From JBCBKU01 sp965267475 (lineage in GTDB: Bacteria; Pseudomonadota; Alphaproteobacteria; Rhodobacterales; Rhodobacteraceae): a stretch of DNA of 64,000 nucleotides. How positions within the stretch are numbered: the first letter of the stretch is position 1; each line of letters begins with the position of its first letter. Where the stretch lies: contig OZ254079.1 in assembly GCA_965267475.1 (NCBI GenBank), positions 2,418,001 through 2,482,000 of the forward strand, read 5' to 3'. Shown here in pieces: positions 35,888 to 45,769 of the stretch. Made by a program: the position numbers and the translations under genes. Under the pieces are notes generated by a model, which was not told where the DNA came from, did no database searches, and saw only the letters and a list, made by a program, of their open reading frames with translations.

Positions 35888-35917
35888 CTAAAACGATTTA
35901 GATTGACAGTTCAACTG
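35888..35917. promoter_or_regulatory. Candidate LacI-family operator pair
   Basis: CTAAAACGATTTAG (35888-35901) has CTAAA/TTTAG arms around a central CG, the usual form of LacI-family operators. It lies 39 bases upstream of the binding-protein gene. Next to it CAGTTCAACTG (35907-35917) is a perfect 11-base palindrome. Both lie in the divergent gap with the LacI-type gene, which should repress the operon and perhaps itself. Confidence 0.55.
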
Positions 35918-36012
35918 ATTTTTTTGCACCATCTGAGAGTTTGGAGGGTATAGCACTCTCGCCCCGCCCGGGATCGGACAGGGAAAAAAATCGACGAAAC
36001 GGGCTCAAAAGC

Positions 36013-37050
36013 TTGGCAAATAAGACAACACCGACGACCCTGGATGCGGCGCTGAAGGCGGGCGAAAGACCCACCCTGAAAACGATCGCAAAGCTCACCG
36101 GATTGGCCGTGGCCACGGTGTCGCGGGCGCTGTCTGATGCGCCAGATATCGGCGAAGATACCAAGATCCGGGTCCGCGAGACGGCGGATCGAATCGGCTA
36201 TCGCCCCAATCGCGCCGGTGTTCGGCTTCGGACCGGCAAGACCAATGTGATCTCTCTCGTGATGTCCACGGACCACGACATGATGAACCACACCGCCCGC
36301 CTGATTTCCTCTGTTGCCGCCACGCTTCATGGCACGGCGTACCACATGATCATGACACCGTATTTCCCGACCGAGGATCCGATGAAGCCCGTGAAATACC
36401 TGGTCGAGACCGGCTCGGCCGACGGGATCATCCTGAACCAGACCGAGCCAGAGGATCCGAGGGTCCGTTACCTCATGGATCGGGATTTTCCTTTCGCCAC
36501 GCATGGCCGGACCGACTGGGCTGATCAGCACCCCTATTTCGACTTCGACAATCGTGTTTTTGTCGAAATCGCAGTGAAGAAACTGGCATCCCGGGGACGG
36601 AAATGCCTGCTTCTTGCTTTGCCACCGCAAAACCAAAACTACACGATGGATATGCTGGCCGGCGCAGAAGAGGCCACGAAGCAGCACGGGATGGCCTTCC
36701 AGGTTCTTGAAGGCACAACCGCCAATCACCCTGCCGCGGAAGTCGAGGCCGCGATCCGGGCCCATGTCCTCAAATACCCGGAAGTGGATGCTGTCCTTGC
36801 TTCGGCTACGGCGGCTTGCATGGCCATCGCGACAGCAGTCGAAGCGGTCGGGCGCGAGATCGGTGCGGATATCGATATTGTCGGCAAAGAGGCCATTCCC
36901 TTCCTCAAACTGTTCCGGGAACCGATCCTGACCGTGTTCGAAGACGTGGCGAAAGCGGGTGAGTTCTGCACGCGCGCAACGATGCAAAAGATCGACGCGC
37001 CGGATCTTCCGCCGATGCAATTTCTGGAAAAACCGACCAAGGTTTTTTGA
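36013..37050 (+). CDS. LacI-family transcriptional regulator
   Basis: A sugar-responsive regulator of about 345 residues. The helix-turn-helix is PTLKTIAKLTGLAVATVSRA, the hinge region GYRPNRAGVRLRTGKT, and the rest is a periplasmic-binding-protein-like sensor domain. The start is uncertain: TTG 36013 fits the family N-terminus as I know it, while a TTG at 35941 would add 24 basic residues; neither has a clear ribosome site. It is divergent from the sugar operon and is the obvious regulator of it. Confidence 0.9.
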   Translation: MANKTTPTTLDAALKAGERPTLKTIAKLTGLAVATVSRALSDAPDIGEDTKIRVRETADRIGYRPNRAGVRLRTGKTNVISLVMSTDHDMMNHTARLISSVAATLHGTAYHMIMTPYFPTEDPMKPVKYLVETGSADGIILNQTEPEDPRVRYLMDRDFPFATHGRTDWADQHPYFDFDNRVFVEIAVKKLASRGRKCLLLALPPQNQNYTMDMLAGAEEATKQHGMAFQVLEGTTANHPAAEVEAAIRAHVLKYPEVDAVLASATAACMAIATAVEAVGREIGADIDIVGKEAIPFLKLFREPILTVFEDVAKAGEFCTRATMQKIDAPDLPPMQFLEKPTKVF

Positions 37051-37069
37051 TACATTGCAGCTGCGTTTT

Positions 37070-37146
<77 letters not shown>

Positions 37147-37346
37147 CGCGCGGCGGAGCTATAACGCCCGCCCCCTGCCCCCGCAAGCGTGTTCCTTAGG
37201 AACAACCTCAGCGAGCGTCCGATGCTACGACACTCCGCCTGCTCTCCGTCGCCTGCGCGGCCGCGGTAGAAGGTTCACCAACCGTAAGTCAGAAATATCG
37301 AGAGGCAGAACTGCGCAAACCCATCGAGCGCGTGACCACACCCGAC

Positions 37347-38563
<1,217 letters not shown>

Positions 38564-38567
<4 letters not shown>

Positions 38568-39169
38568 TCCGGCACAACCATCATACTAGAAAGGTCGACC
38601 CCGATGATGCTCAGAACGATGCCGGCCAGAAAGGCCAGCACGAAGGCCGAGACAATGATCATCAGGAAAACCAAAGCGCGCGACTGGAACCGGTGCACCA
38701 CGGCGACAAAATTCGTTAGAAGCCAGAAAAACAGGATGAATCCGGCCAAAAGGATCAGTGCGGCCAGCGGTGGCAGCAAAAGCATGGCCACAAGCTGAGC
38801 CAGTTGCACCACAATCATGATGAACTGAAGCCAGGCAACCAGAAGAAGCGCTTCCTCAAGCGACCCCTTGCCGCCAAAGAAACCGCCGATGATCCAGATC
38901 GCATAGGCGGTAATTGCCAAGATCACGAACAAGATCGCGCCCATGGCAAGCGTATTGCCCAAAAGCCCATCGGGCAGCTCGGCCCCCAGCGATTGGAAGA
39001 AAACGGATTGCGCCTGACTGATGACAGTCGAGATCACGACAACGGTCGCAAGGGACAGCCAAAGCGCCTGACGCGGCACGCCAAGCGCCAACACCTCTTC
39101 CGCGCCTTCTTGCGCGTTGGTGATGGATCGCCATGTCATGGCGAGAAGGTTGCGGAGTGTCAGATTCAT
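38564..39169 (-). CDS. YIP1-family membrane protein
   Basis: A 201-residue integral membrane protein with about five hydrophobic segments in a YIP1-type domain (ALWLSLATVVVISTVISQAQ, ITAYAIWIIGGFFGGKGS). The true start is ATG 39169, overlapping the previous gene by four bases; the longer open frame upstream is out of context. It has no known part in Fe-S assembly, but its overlaps with both neighbours show it is translated with the suf genes. Confidence 0.85.
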
Positions 39170-39663
39170 GCGCCCTGCCCGGCCGGTCTTTCCATTTCCC
39201 AAAGCCCCGCGACCCAGATCCCGAAGAAGGCGATCAAAGCCACCGAGCCCACAAGTGTCAGCGCGGGTCCCGGACCAACGAACCCAGCCACCAATCCGTT
39301 CAGAAGCCAGATCGGAGCCGTGGATAAAACGGCCCAGAACAACGCCATCCTGGCGCCATAGCCATGTCCCTGACCGCCGAACAGGCGGGCCAGTATCCGG
39401 CTTGCGCCTGCGATGACATAAAGCGCCAACGGCATGATGAAAAGCCAGCCAAGCAAGGCGGCGCCGATCCGCTGATCCAGCGGGATCGTCGGATCCAACG
39501 TGGCCTGTCGTTGCAGGTTGGGCCATTGCGCCACGAACATCAAAAGACACCCGGCCATCAGGATGGCCAGCGCCCGGGCCTCTTGCTGGGGCGGTGCGGC
39601 ACGTCGGCGTAGCACCGCGCGCGGTGTTCGGTACGACTGGAAGATATCGGCGACCACAGACAT
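39166..39663 (-). CDS. YIP1-like membrane protein
   Basis: A 165-residue membrane protein with about four hydrophobic segments (ALAILMAGCLLMFVAQWP, WLFIMPLALYVIAGASRIL). ATG 39663 lies seven bases after the sufD stop; a TTG at 39690 inside sufD is an alternative. It is likely a diverged relative of the next gene, as both are of the same size and topology. Function unknown; a stable place between sufD and sufS suggests a role near the cell membrane linked to Fe-S supply, but this is guesswork. Confidence 0.78.
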   Translation of the reverse strand: MSVVADIFQSYRTPRAVLRRRAAPPQQEARALAILMAGCLLMFVAQWPNLQRQATLDPTIPLDQRIGAALLGWLFIMPLALYVIAGASRILARLFGGQGHGYGARMALFWAVLSTAPIWLLNGLVAGFVGPGPALTLVGSVALIAFFGIWVAGLWEMERPAGQGA

Positions 39664-39670
39664 CAGCGGT

Positions 39671-40960
39671 TTATGAGCTGTGCCGCTCAAGCCACTGCGT
39701 GGCCTTCAGGCGAACCTCGTCCGCAACGCGATCATCTTCGATTTCTTCGATGGCTTCTGCCAGGAACGCCAGCACAAGAAGCCCCTTGGCCTGGGTTTCG
39801 GGGATGCCGCGAGATTTCAGATAAAACAGAGACGTCTCGTCGATCGCGCCCGACGTGCTGCCATGGGAACAGGCCACATCATCGGCATAGATCTCAAGCT
39901 CGGGCTTTGCGAGGAATTGGCTGTCATCGTCAAGAAGCAGCGATTGGCTGATCTGATATCCGTCTGTCTTCTGCGCGTCCGGCTTGACCAGGATCTTACC
40001 TTGAAAGACGCCCGTCGCGCCGTTCTTCAGAACCTTCTTGAAGACCTGCCGACTTTCGCAACTGACCGCGTCATGCGTCACGAAAACCGTGTCATCGTGG
40101 TGAAAATCACCGTCGCCCACGGCGGCGCCCGCCACATGGGCCACGCCGAAGTCGCCGGTCAGCTCCAGAAAGACCTCGTTCCGCGTCAAAACGCCGTTGG
40201 CCGTAAGCGTAAAGGATTTCAACACAGATTCCCGGCCCAGACGCGCGAAGATGTGGGTCACGGCGCGCCGTTCGTGGTCGCGACCCTGGGTCCGGATGTG
40301 ATGGAAGGTGCCACCATCGGCCACATCAACTTCCATGCATTTGTTGAACCGCGCTGCGGCGGGACCGTTTTCAAGAACAGTAACTTCCGCGCCCTCCTCA
40401 ACCTTGATGACATGGTGCAGGGTCGCGTCCGAGGTTGGATCGCGGTGAAGATAGACGAAGGTCACAGGCTTTTCGGCCTTGCCCGTCGCACGGATCAGAA
40501 TTCCGTCGGTCGCGGTCGCGGTGTTCACCGCAGCAAGCGGTCGCGCGACAGGCGATTGCCCCCGAGACTCCAAAACACCATAGGTGCCTTGCGCCCAATG
40601 GATGTCGCGATCCGCAACATCGGCAAGCCGGTCAATCTCAAGACCCGCCATCTCAAGGGGATCGGAGCGTTCGGCATCAAATACGCCATCCACGAAGAAG
40701 ATCTGAAGGCGGTCGATTTCTCCGAAAACCGGCTTCTCGTTCGGATCGATGAATACGGCTGCCTGGGGCGCCGCTGGCTGGTTCAGAGTCTCGGGCTGGG
40801 TGAATTTCCAGTATTCATCGCGGCGCCCCGGCAACCCCATGGAGCGGGCGCGCGCCAAGGCGTCCGCGCGGGCGGGCGCGGTCCATCCGGATGCCGCAAT
40901 GTTCCATCCTGCCAACCGGGCCTCAAGCGGATCGGTCTTTGCTTCGGCCAGAGCCATCAC
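39671..40960 (-). CDS. sufD: Fe-S assembly scaffold component SufD
   Basis: A 429-residue partner of SufB and SufC in the SufBC2D scaffold complex. The C-terminal half is the beta-helix core (GKILVKPDAQKTDGYQISQS, LEIYADDVACSHGSTSGAID) with the conserved His in ACSHGS, and a helical C-terminus with SRGIPETQAKGLLVLAFLAE. The start overlaps the sufC stop by four bases. Confidence 0.95.
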   Translation of the reverse strand: MMALAEAKTDPLEARLAGWNIAASGWTAPARADALARARSMGLPGRRDEYWKFTQPETLNQPAAPQAAVFIDPNEKPVFGEIDRLQIFFVDGVFDAERSDPLEMAGLEIDRLADVADRDIHWAQGTYGVLESRGQSPVARPLAAVNTATATDGILIRATGKAEKPVTFVYLHRDPTSDATLHHVIKVEEGAEVTVLENGPAAARFNKCMEVDVADGGTFHHIRTQGRDHERRAVTHIFARLGRESVLKSFTLTANGVLTRNEVFLELTGDFGVAHVAGAAVGDGDFHHDDTVFVTHDAVSCESRQVFKKVLKNGATGVFQGKILVKPDAQKTDGYQISQSLLLDDDSQFLAKPELEIYADDVACSHGSTSGAIDETSLFYLKSRGIPETQAKGLLVLAFLAEAIEEIEDDRVADEVRLKATQWLERHSS

Positions 40961-41712
40961 GCAACCTCCGCCAGAATATCGGCATAGCCGTTGTGCTCTA
41001 CTTCAAGCGCAAGATCGGGCCCACCCGACTTCACGATCCGTCCATCTGCCATGATGTGGACAATGTCGGGCTGGATATGATCGAGCAGCCGCTGATAATG
41101 GGTGATCACAAGGAAAGAGCGCCCCGCGTCGCGAAGCGCGTTCACGCCCTCGGACACCAGCTTCATCGCATCGACGTCAAGCCCCGAATCCGTCTCATCC
41201 AGAATGCACATTTTCGGTTCCAGAACAGCCATTTGCAGGATCTCGTTCCGCTTCTTCTCACCGCCCGAGAAGCCGACATTGACCGGCCGTTTCAGCATGT
41301 CGGCGTCGATTTTCAGATCCTTGGCCTTGGCGCGAACGAGTTTGAGGAAGTCCGCGGCACTCATCTCTTCCTCTCCACGCGCCTTCAGTTGCGCATTCAG
41401 AGCCGTGCGGAGAAAGGTCATATTGCCGACGCCGGGAATTTCGACCGGATACTGAAACGCCAGAAACAGACCGGCTGCCGCGCGTTCTTCAGGCTCCATC
41501 TCAAGCAGATCAGCGCCCTCAAGCGTCGCAGCGCCTTTGGTCACCTCGTACCCGCCGCGACCGGACAGCACGTATGACAGCGTCGACTTGCCAGACCCGT
41601 TCGGCCCCATAATCGCATGGACAGCACCCGGACCGACTTTCAGATCGACCCCCTTGAGGATCTGCTTGTCCTCTTCCTCAAGCTGAACATGCAGGTTCTT
41701 GATCTCAAGCAT
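40957..41712 (-). CDS. sufC: Fe-S assembly ATPase SufC
   Basis: A 251-residue ABC-type ATPase that drives the SufBCD complex; it is soluble and not a transporter. Walker A is GPNGSGKSTLSYVL, the signature FSGGEKKRNEILQM is the SufC form, and Walker B is MCILDETDSGLDVDA. It overlaps sufD by four bases and follows a gap of 84 bases after a membrane-protein gene. Confidence 0.97.
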   Translation of the reverse strand: MLEIKNLHVQLEEEDKQILKGVDLKVGPGAVHAIMGPNGSGKSTLSYVLSGRGGYEVTKGAATLEGADLLEMEPEERAAAGLFLAFQYPVEIPGVGNMTFLRTALNAQLKARGEEEMSAADFLKLVRAKAKDLKIDADMLKRPVNVGFSGGEKKRNEILQMAVLEPKMCILDETDSGLDVDAMKLVSEGVNALRDAGRSFLVITHYQRLLDHIQPDIVHIMADGRIVKSGGPDLALEVEHNGYADILAEVA

Positions 41713-41796
41713 GGAAGGTCCTTTCAGAACGCAAACGGGGGTCCGCGCCTTGCGGCGGGACCCTTCCGGTGTGTTGGAATGATCGAAGGCTTGGGG

Positions 41797-42336
41797 CTAG
41801 ATCCCCGGTGTTTTCACCATCGTCTCGATGACATGGGCGTCCGAATAAACCGCCATATAGGCGTCCGGTCCCAGCCCCATCAGATAAGGCTCGCCAAAGT
41901 AAACGGCCAACAGCCCCAGAAGCAGCCCGATCCGACGCGGTCCCGTTCCCATCAGGTGAAACGTCCAGGAAAAAATCAGCGCCAGAACGACAGCCAAGCC
42001 CACATCGCCGCCCAGATTGAGATAGGCGTTGTCCGTCACGGTCGGATAAGCGCCCGCCTCGGTGAAAAGATGATAGGACCCGATCCGGCCGGCTTGCATG
42101 CAGATCATGCCGAACAGGAAGGCGATCGGCATGAAGACGACATCCGCGAAGGGCGACACCGCGATCGATTTCGGCTGCGCCTTGCGCTTGACGCGCTGCG
42201 GTTTGCGTTTGCGCTTGCGGTCGGCATCCTCGACGGCGCCCACAAGGATCTCGCCCATCGTGTTCGGACCGCCGCTTTTGATCCGCTTCAACCTGTCTTC
42301 GAATGACGCGCGTTGCGTGTCGGCCATAACCGCCAT
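41797..42336 (-). CDS. Membrane protein of unknown function in the suf operon
   Basis: About 179 residues. The first 60 are hydrophilic and very basic (DADRKRKRKPQRVKRKAQPK); the rest has three to four hydrophobic segments (FADVVFMPIAFLFGMICMQ, VGLAVVLALIFSWTFHLMG, IGLLLGLLAVYFGEPYLMG). ATG 42336 is preferred because GAGGGG lies nine bases upstream; ATG at 42345 and 42327 are alternatives. I do not recognise a named family. It is separated by about 210 bases from the YbjQ-like gene, so it may have its own promoter. Confidence 0.75.
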   Translation of the reverse strand: MAVMADTQRASFEDRLKRIKSGGPNTMGEILVGAVEDADRKRKRKPQRVKRKAQPKSIAVSPFADVVFMPIAFLFGMICMQAGRIGSYHLFTEAGAYPTVTDNAYLNLGGDVGLAVVLALIFSWTFHLMGTGPRRIGLLLGLLAVYFGEPYLMGLGPDAYMAVYSDAHVIETMVKTPGI

Positions 42337-42549
42337 AACAGACATCCCCTCGTCGGTGTTGCGCGAAAGCTCCCAAGCCAGTGGGGCAAAAGCGTGACGG
42401 GGATGCGGAGATTGTGGTGCATTTCACCTGACCTTGGGGCAAGCAAGCACCTCTTGCGCCGGGCGCGCGTTGTGCGACGGCCCGGGCCTTAGTCAAGAGA
42501 TTGCGACCTGAGATCATGGGGTTAGAACCTGTCCTTCAACCAAGCGGAT

Positions 42550-42861
42550 CTACTGCACCGAGACTGCGGTGCCCGAGGCCGACACCATCAGCATGTTGTT
42601 GATGACCTCATAGTCCAGATCGACGCCCACGACGGCGTTGGCTCCGACTTGCTGCGCCCGCTCTTCCAACTCGCGCAGCGCCGTTTCGCGCGCCTCACCA
42701 AGCGATTTCTCATAAGCGCCTGATCGGCCGCCAACGATATCGGTGATTGAGGCGAAAACATCGCGGAAAACGTTGGCGCCCAGGATGGCCTCGCCCACGA
42801 CCACGCCGTGGTACTGGCGGATCGACTTGCCTTCGATAGAGGGTGTGGTGGTGACGATCAT
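42550..42861 (-). CDS. YbjQ/UPF0145 family protein
   Basis: A 103-residue protein matching the UPF0145 (YbjQ) family, described as putative heavy-metal binding. Typical segments are GEAILGANVFRDVFASITDI, GGRSGAYEKSLGEAR and VGANAVVGVDLDYE. These proteins form pentameric rings; function is not established. The gene is 11 bases from the small membrane protein gene upstream and lies between sufB and sufC. Confidence 0.9.
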   Translation of the reverse strand: MIVTTTPSIEGKSIRQYHGVVVGEAILGANVFRDVFASITDIVGGRSGAYEKSLGEARETALRELEERAQQVGANAVVGVDLDYEVINNMLMVSASGTAVSVQ

Positions 42862-42872
42862 TTTTGAAGTCC

Positions 42873-43055
42873 TTAGTTGCGGCCAAGCCAGCTCAGTAGG
42901 CCCTTGGCGAAGAGCGAGCCCAGAAAGCCAGACACAAAGGCCAGCGCCAGGACCGACTGCGTCCCGAGCATGTCGGTGGTCGTATCAATCAGCCAGGCGA
43001 ATCCGGCGCAAAAGCATCCGGTCAGGGCGGCTGGAATGAGAAAGGCGCGGAGCAT
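42873..43055 (-). CDS. Small membrane protein, 60 aa
   Basis: Sixty residues with two hydrophobic segments (AFLIPAALTGCFCAGFAWL and SVLALAFVSGFLGSLFAKG) and a basic C-terminus. It lies six bases after the sufB stop and eleven before the YbjQ-like gene, so it is part of the operon. Two cysteines fall in the first helix. Not recognised; its tight spacing on both sides supports a real gene. Confidence 0.65.
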   Translation of the reverse strand: MLRAFLIPAALTGCFCAGFAWLIDTTTDMLGTQSVLALAFVSGFLGSLFAKGLLSWLGRN

Positions 43056-43061
43056 GGCGGC

Positions 43062-44600
43062 TTATCCCACCGACCCTTCAAGCGAGATCGCGACCAGTTG
43101 TTGTGCCTCCATCGCGAACTCCATCGGCAGGGCTTGCAACACGTCCTTGACGAAGCCGTTGACGATCACCGCGACGGCTTCTTCCTCATCCATGCCGCGC
43201 TGGCGGCAATAAAACAGCTGATCGTCATCGACCTTGGATGTCGTCGCTTCGTGTTCGACGCGGGACGAGTTATTTCGAACCTCGATATAGGGTACCGTAT
43301 GGGCCCCGCATTTGTCGCCGATCAAAAGGCTGTCGCACTGGGTGTAATTCCGGCTGTCCTTGGCCTTCGGGTGCATCGAAACCAACCCGCGATAGGTATT
43401 CTGCGCCTTGCCAGCGCTAATCCCTTTGGACACGATCCGCGACTTGGTGTTCTTCCCAAGATGCACCATTTTCGTGCCGGTATCGGCCTGCTGCATATTG
43501 TTGGCGATGGCGATCGAATAGAACTCGCCCTGGCTGTCATCACCGCGCAGGATGCAGGACGGATACTTCCAGGTGACGGCGGACCCGGTTTCAACCTGCG
43601 TCCACATCACCTTGGACCGATCGCCCCGGCAATCGGCGCGCTTGGTCACGAAGTTATAGATACCGCCTTTGCCGTTCTCATCGCCCGGATACCAGTTCTG
43701 GACCGTCGAATACTTGATTTCGGCATCATCCAACGCGACCAGTTCCACAACGGCGGCGTGAAGCTGGTTGGTGTCGCGCATCGGGGCGGTGCACCCTTCA
43801 AGATACGAGACGTAAGACCCCTTGTCCGCGATGATCAATGTACGCTCGAACTGGCCGGTGTTTTCCGCGTTGATCCGGAAATAGGTACTAAGCTCCATCG
43901 GGCAGCGCACGCCCGGCGGGATATAGACGAAAGATCCGTCCGAAAAGACAGCCGAATTCAACGTAGCGAAAAAGTTGTCCGAGGCCGGAACGACCGTGCC
44001 GAGATACTTTTGTACAAGCTCCGGATGGTCCTGAATCGCTTCCGAGATCGAGCAGAAAATGACGCCGGCCTTGGCAAGTTCATCTTTGAACGTCGTGCCG
44101 ACGGACACGCTGTCAAAGACTGCATCGACCGCCACTTTCCGACCTTCCGACGGGGCCTGATCCGCGCCTTCGACTCCGGCAAGGATCATCTGTTCTTTCA
44201 GGGGGATGCCAAGCTTCTCGTAAGTTGCCAAAAGCGCGGGATCAACCTCATCCAGCGACTTGGGTTTTTCGGTCATGCTTTTCGGTTTGGCGTAGTAATA
44301 CTGGTCCTGATAGTCGATCTTTGGATAGTCGACCATGGCCCAGGTCGGCTCGTCCATCTGCTGCCAACGGGCAAACGCCGCCAGCCGCCATTCGGTCATC
44401 CAGTCAGGTTCGTTGTTCTTCTCGGAGATGAGCCGGACGATATCTTCATTTACGCCCTTGGGCGCATATTCCATCTCGATCTCGGTTTCCCAGCCGTACT
44501 TATAGGTTCCCGACAAGGACTTGACGGCATCAACCGTCTCTTGATCGACACCCTCTTTCACTACGACTTGATCGATTGCGTTCATATCCGTTTCATCCAT
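43062..44600 (-). CDS. sufB: Fe-S assembly scaffold SufB
   Basis: A 512-residue scaffold subunit on which the Fe-S cluster is built. The conserved core VRCPMELSTYFRINAENTGQ is present, with the EGCTAPMRDTNQLHAAVVEL segment carrying the Cys that accepts sulfur, and the C-terminal RGMDEEEAVAVIVNGF. ATG 44600 shares one base with the stop of the desulfurase gene and has GGAGGGC eight bases upstream, so the longer open frame is not used. Confidence 0.97.
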   Translation of the reverse strand: MDETDMNAIDQVVVKEGVDQETVDAVKSLSGTYKYGWETEIEMEYAPKGVNEDIVRLISEKNNEPDWMTEWRLAAFARWQQMDEPTWAMVDYPKIDYQDQYYYAKPKSMTEKPKSLDEVDPALLATYEKLGIPLKEQMILAGVEGADQAPSEGRKVAVDAVFDSVSVGTTFKDELAKAGVIFCSISEAIQDHPELVQKYLGTVVPASDNFFATLNSAVFSDGSFVYIPPGVRCPMELSTYFRINAENTGQFERTLIIADKGSYVSYLEGCTAPMRDTNQLHAAVVELVALDDAEIKYSTVQNWYPGDENGKGGIYNFVTKRADCRGDRSKVMWTQVETGSAVTWKYPSCILRGDDSQGEFYSIAIANNMQQADTGTKMVHLGKNTKSRIVSKGISAGKAQNTYRGLVSMHPKAKDSRNYTQCDSLLIGDKCGAHTVPYIEVRNNSSRVEHEATTSKVDDDQLFYCRQRGMDEEEAVAVIVNGFVKDVLQALPMEFAMEAQQLVAISLEGSVG

Positions 44601-45670
44601 TACGCCGCCCTCCGGCGGTGCTTGTCCCGTTGGGCTGTCCATGCCTCGGCGAAGCGCAGAACATCCTCTTCCGTTGTCGTGGGTCCCAGCGAGACCCTGA
44701 TCGCCGAGGACGCCGCCACATCATCATAGCCCATGGCTTTCAGAACCCGGCTTTCACGCACCTTGCCACTGGAACACGCCGATCCGCTTGAAATTGCAAA
44801 TCCGGCCAGGTCCATCGCCATGACCTGGGTCTCTCCTTTCCAGCCCGGCGTGATGATGCAAGTGGTGTTCGGCAAACGTGGCCCCTCTTTCCCGACAAAA
44901 ATAGTATTGTTTTCCCCAGCGGCCAGAGCGTTTTCTAGAATATTTCTAAGTTTGGCAACCCGGTCCCAGGCACCGGCACTCTGTTCCGCCATCGCGGCCG
45001 AGATCGCCGCACCAAATCCGGCGATACCAATTATGTTCTCGGTCCCCGAGCGCCGACCCATTTCCTGGCCGCCGCCCTTCTGAAGCGCTGTGATGTCCAG
45101 CCCTTCGCGCAGGATCAGCGCCCCTATCCCCTTGGGTCCGCCCAGCTTGTGAGCCGACAGGATCGCCATGTCGGCATCAGACCAGGCGAAGGAGAAGGGC
45201 ACTCGCCCGACAGCTTGCGTCACATCAAGCAGAAGCGATTGCGCGATCCTTTCCCCAAAGCGCCATCCTTCGGAACCTTTGGGCGGCGGCTCGGTCAGGA
45301 TCCCGGTCTCGGAATTGGCAAGTCCCATTGCCAAGACATTTGGTCCGTCTTTCCCGTGGGTCAGATCGAAATGGCTCCAAATGCAGTCATGCGCGGTCGG
45401 ATCGACGCATATCCCGGCATGATTTCCCGCCTCTGCCAGAACCTGCGCGGCCTCTGTCGCGCCGGATGTGAAAACAACCTCTTGCGGTTTGCAACCGACT
45501 GCTTCAGCCACCTGGGCCCGGGCCCGCTCAACCAGCGCCTTGGCCGCCCGTCCTTCGCCGTGCACCGACGACGGGTTGCCGACAAGATCCATGGCGGCGA
45601 TCATCGCATCGCGCGCTTCGGGTCGCAAAGGCGCCGTGGCGTTCCAGTCCAGATACACCCGACCGGTCAT
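44600..45670 (-). CDS. Cysteine desulfurase, NifS/IscS-like
   Basis: A 356-residue PLP enzyme of the group I desulfurases. It has the start VYLDWNATAPLRPEAR, PLP lysine in SAHKLGGPKG and active-site loop SSGSACSSGKVRES. It lacks the long C-terminus of IscS. ATG 45670 is chosen because GGAG lies seven bases upstream; that site is inside a hairpin. It is the first gene after iscR in the operon. Having this and SufS in one operon gives two sulfur donors of different type; there is no IscU gene next to it. Confidence 0.93.
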   Translation of the reverse strand: MTGRVYLDWNATAPLRPEARDAMIAAMDLVGNPSSVHGEGRAAKALVERARAQVAEAVGCKPQEVVFTSGATEAAQVLAEAGNHAGICVDPTAHDCIWSHFDLTHGKDGPNVLAMGLANSETGILTEPPPKGSEGWRFGERIAQSLLLDVTQAVGRVPFSFAWSDADMAILSAHKLGGPKGIGALILREGLDITALQKGGGQEMGRRSGTENIIGIAGFGAAISAAMAEQSAGAWDRVAKLRNILENALAAGENNTIFVGKEGPRLPNTTCIITPGWKGETQVMAMDLAGFAISSGSACSSGKVRESRVLKAMGYDDVAASSAIRVSLGPTTTEEDVLRFAEAWTAQRDKHRRRAA

Positions 45671-45672
45671 GG

Positions 45673-45768
45673 ACGATCTCCGACACGGAGATCGTAGGGA
45701 ATTCGACACGAATTCCAGACCTCGGAAACCGCGTCGGTTTCCGTTCCGGATTTTGTGGGAAAAACCGG
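45673..45768 (-). repeat. Hairpin cluster between iscR and the suf genes, copy B of the composite repeat
   Basis: The 99-base gap is almost entirely hairpins. 45673-45695 has a 10-bp stem (plus-strand arm ACGATCTCCG, loop ACA). 45698-45716 has an 8-bp stem (GGAATTCG, loop ACA). 45723-45743 has a 9-bp stem (CGGAAACCG, loop CGT). 45746-45768 has an 8-of-9-bp stem (CCGGATTTT). The last two match copy A at 25587-25632 in layout and sequence. On the minus-strand message the hairpin next to the desulfurase ATG contains its GGAG ribosome site. The cluster could separate iscR from suf expression. Confidence 0.7.
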
Positions 45769-45769
45769 T

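Noticed and set aside
39170..39550. Long N-terminal extension of the second YIP1-like protein
   Set aside because: It is an out-of-frame reading of the preceding membrane-protein gene; the ATGA overlap at 39166-39169 marks the true start.
43098..44729. 543-residue plus-strand open frame opposite sufB
   Set aside because: Shadow of sufB, which has all catalytic segments and correct overlaps with neighbours.
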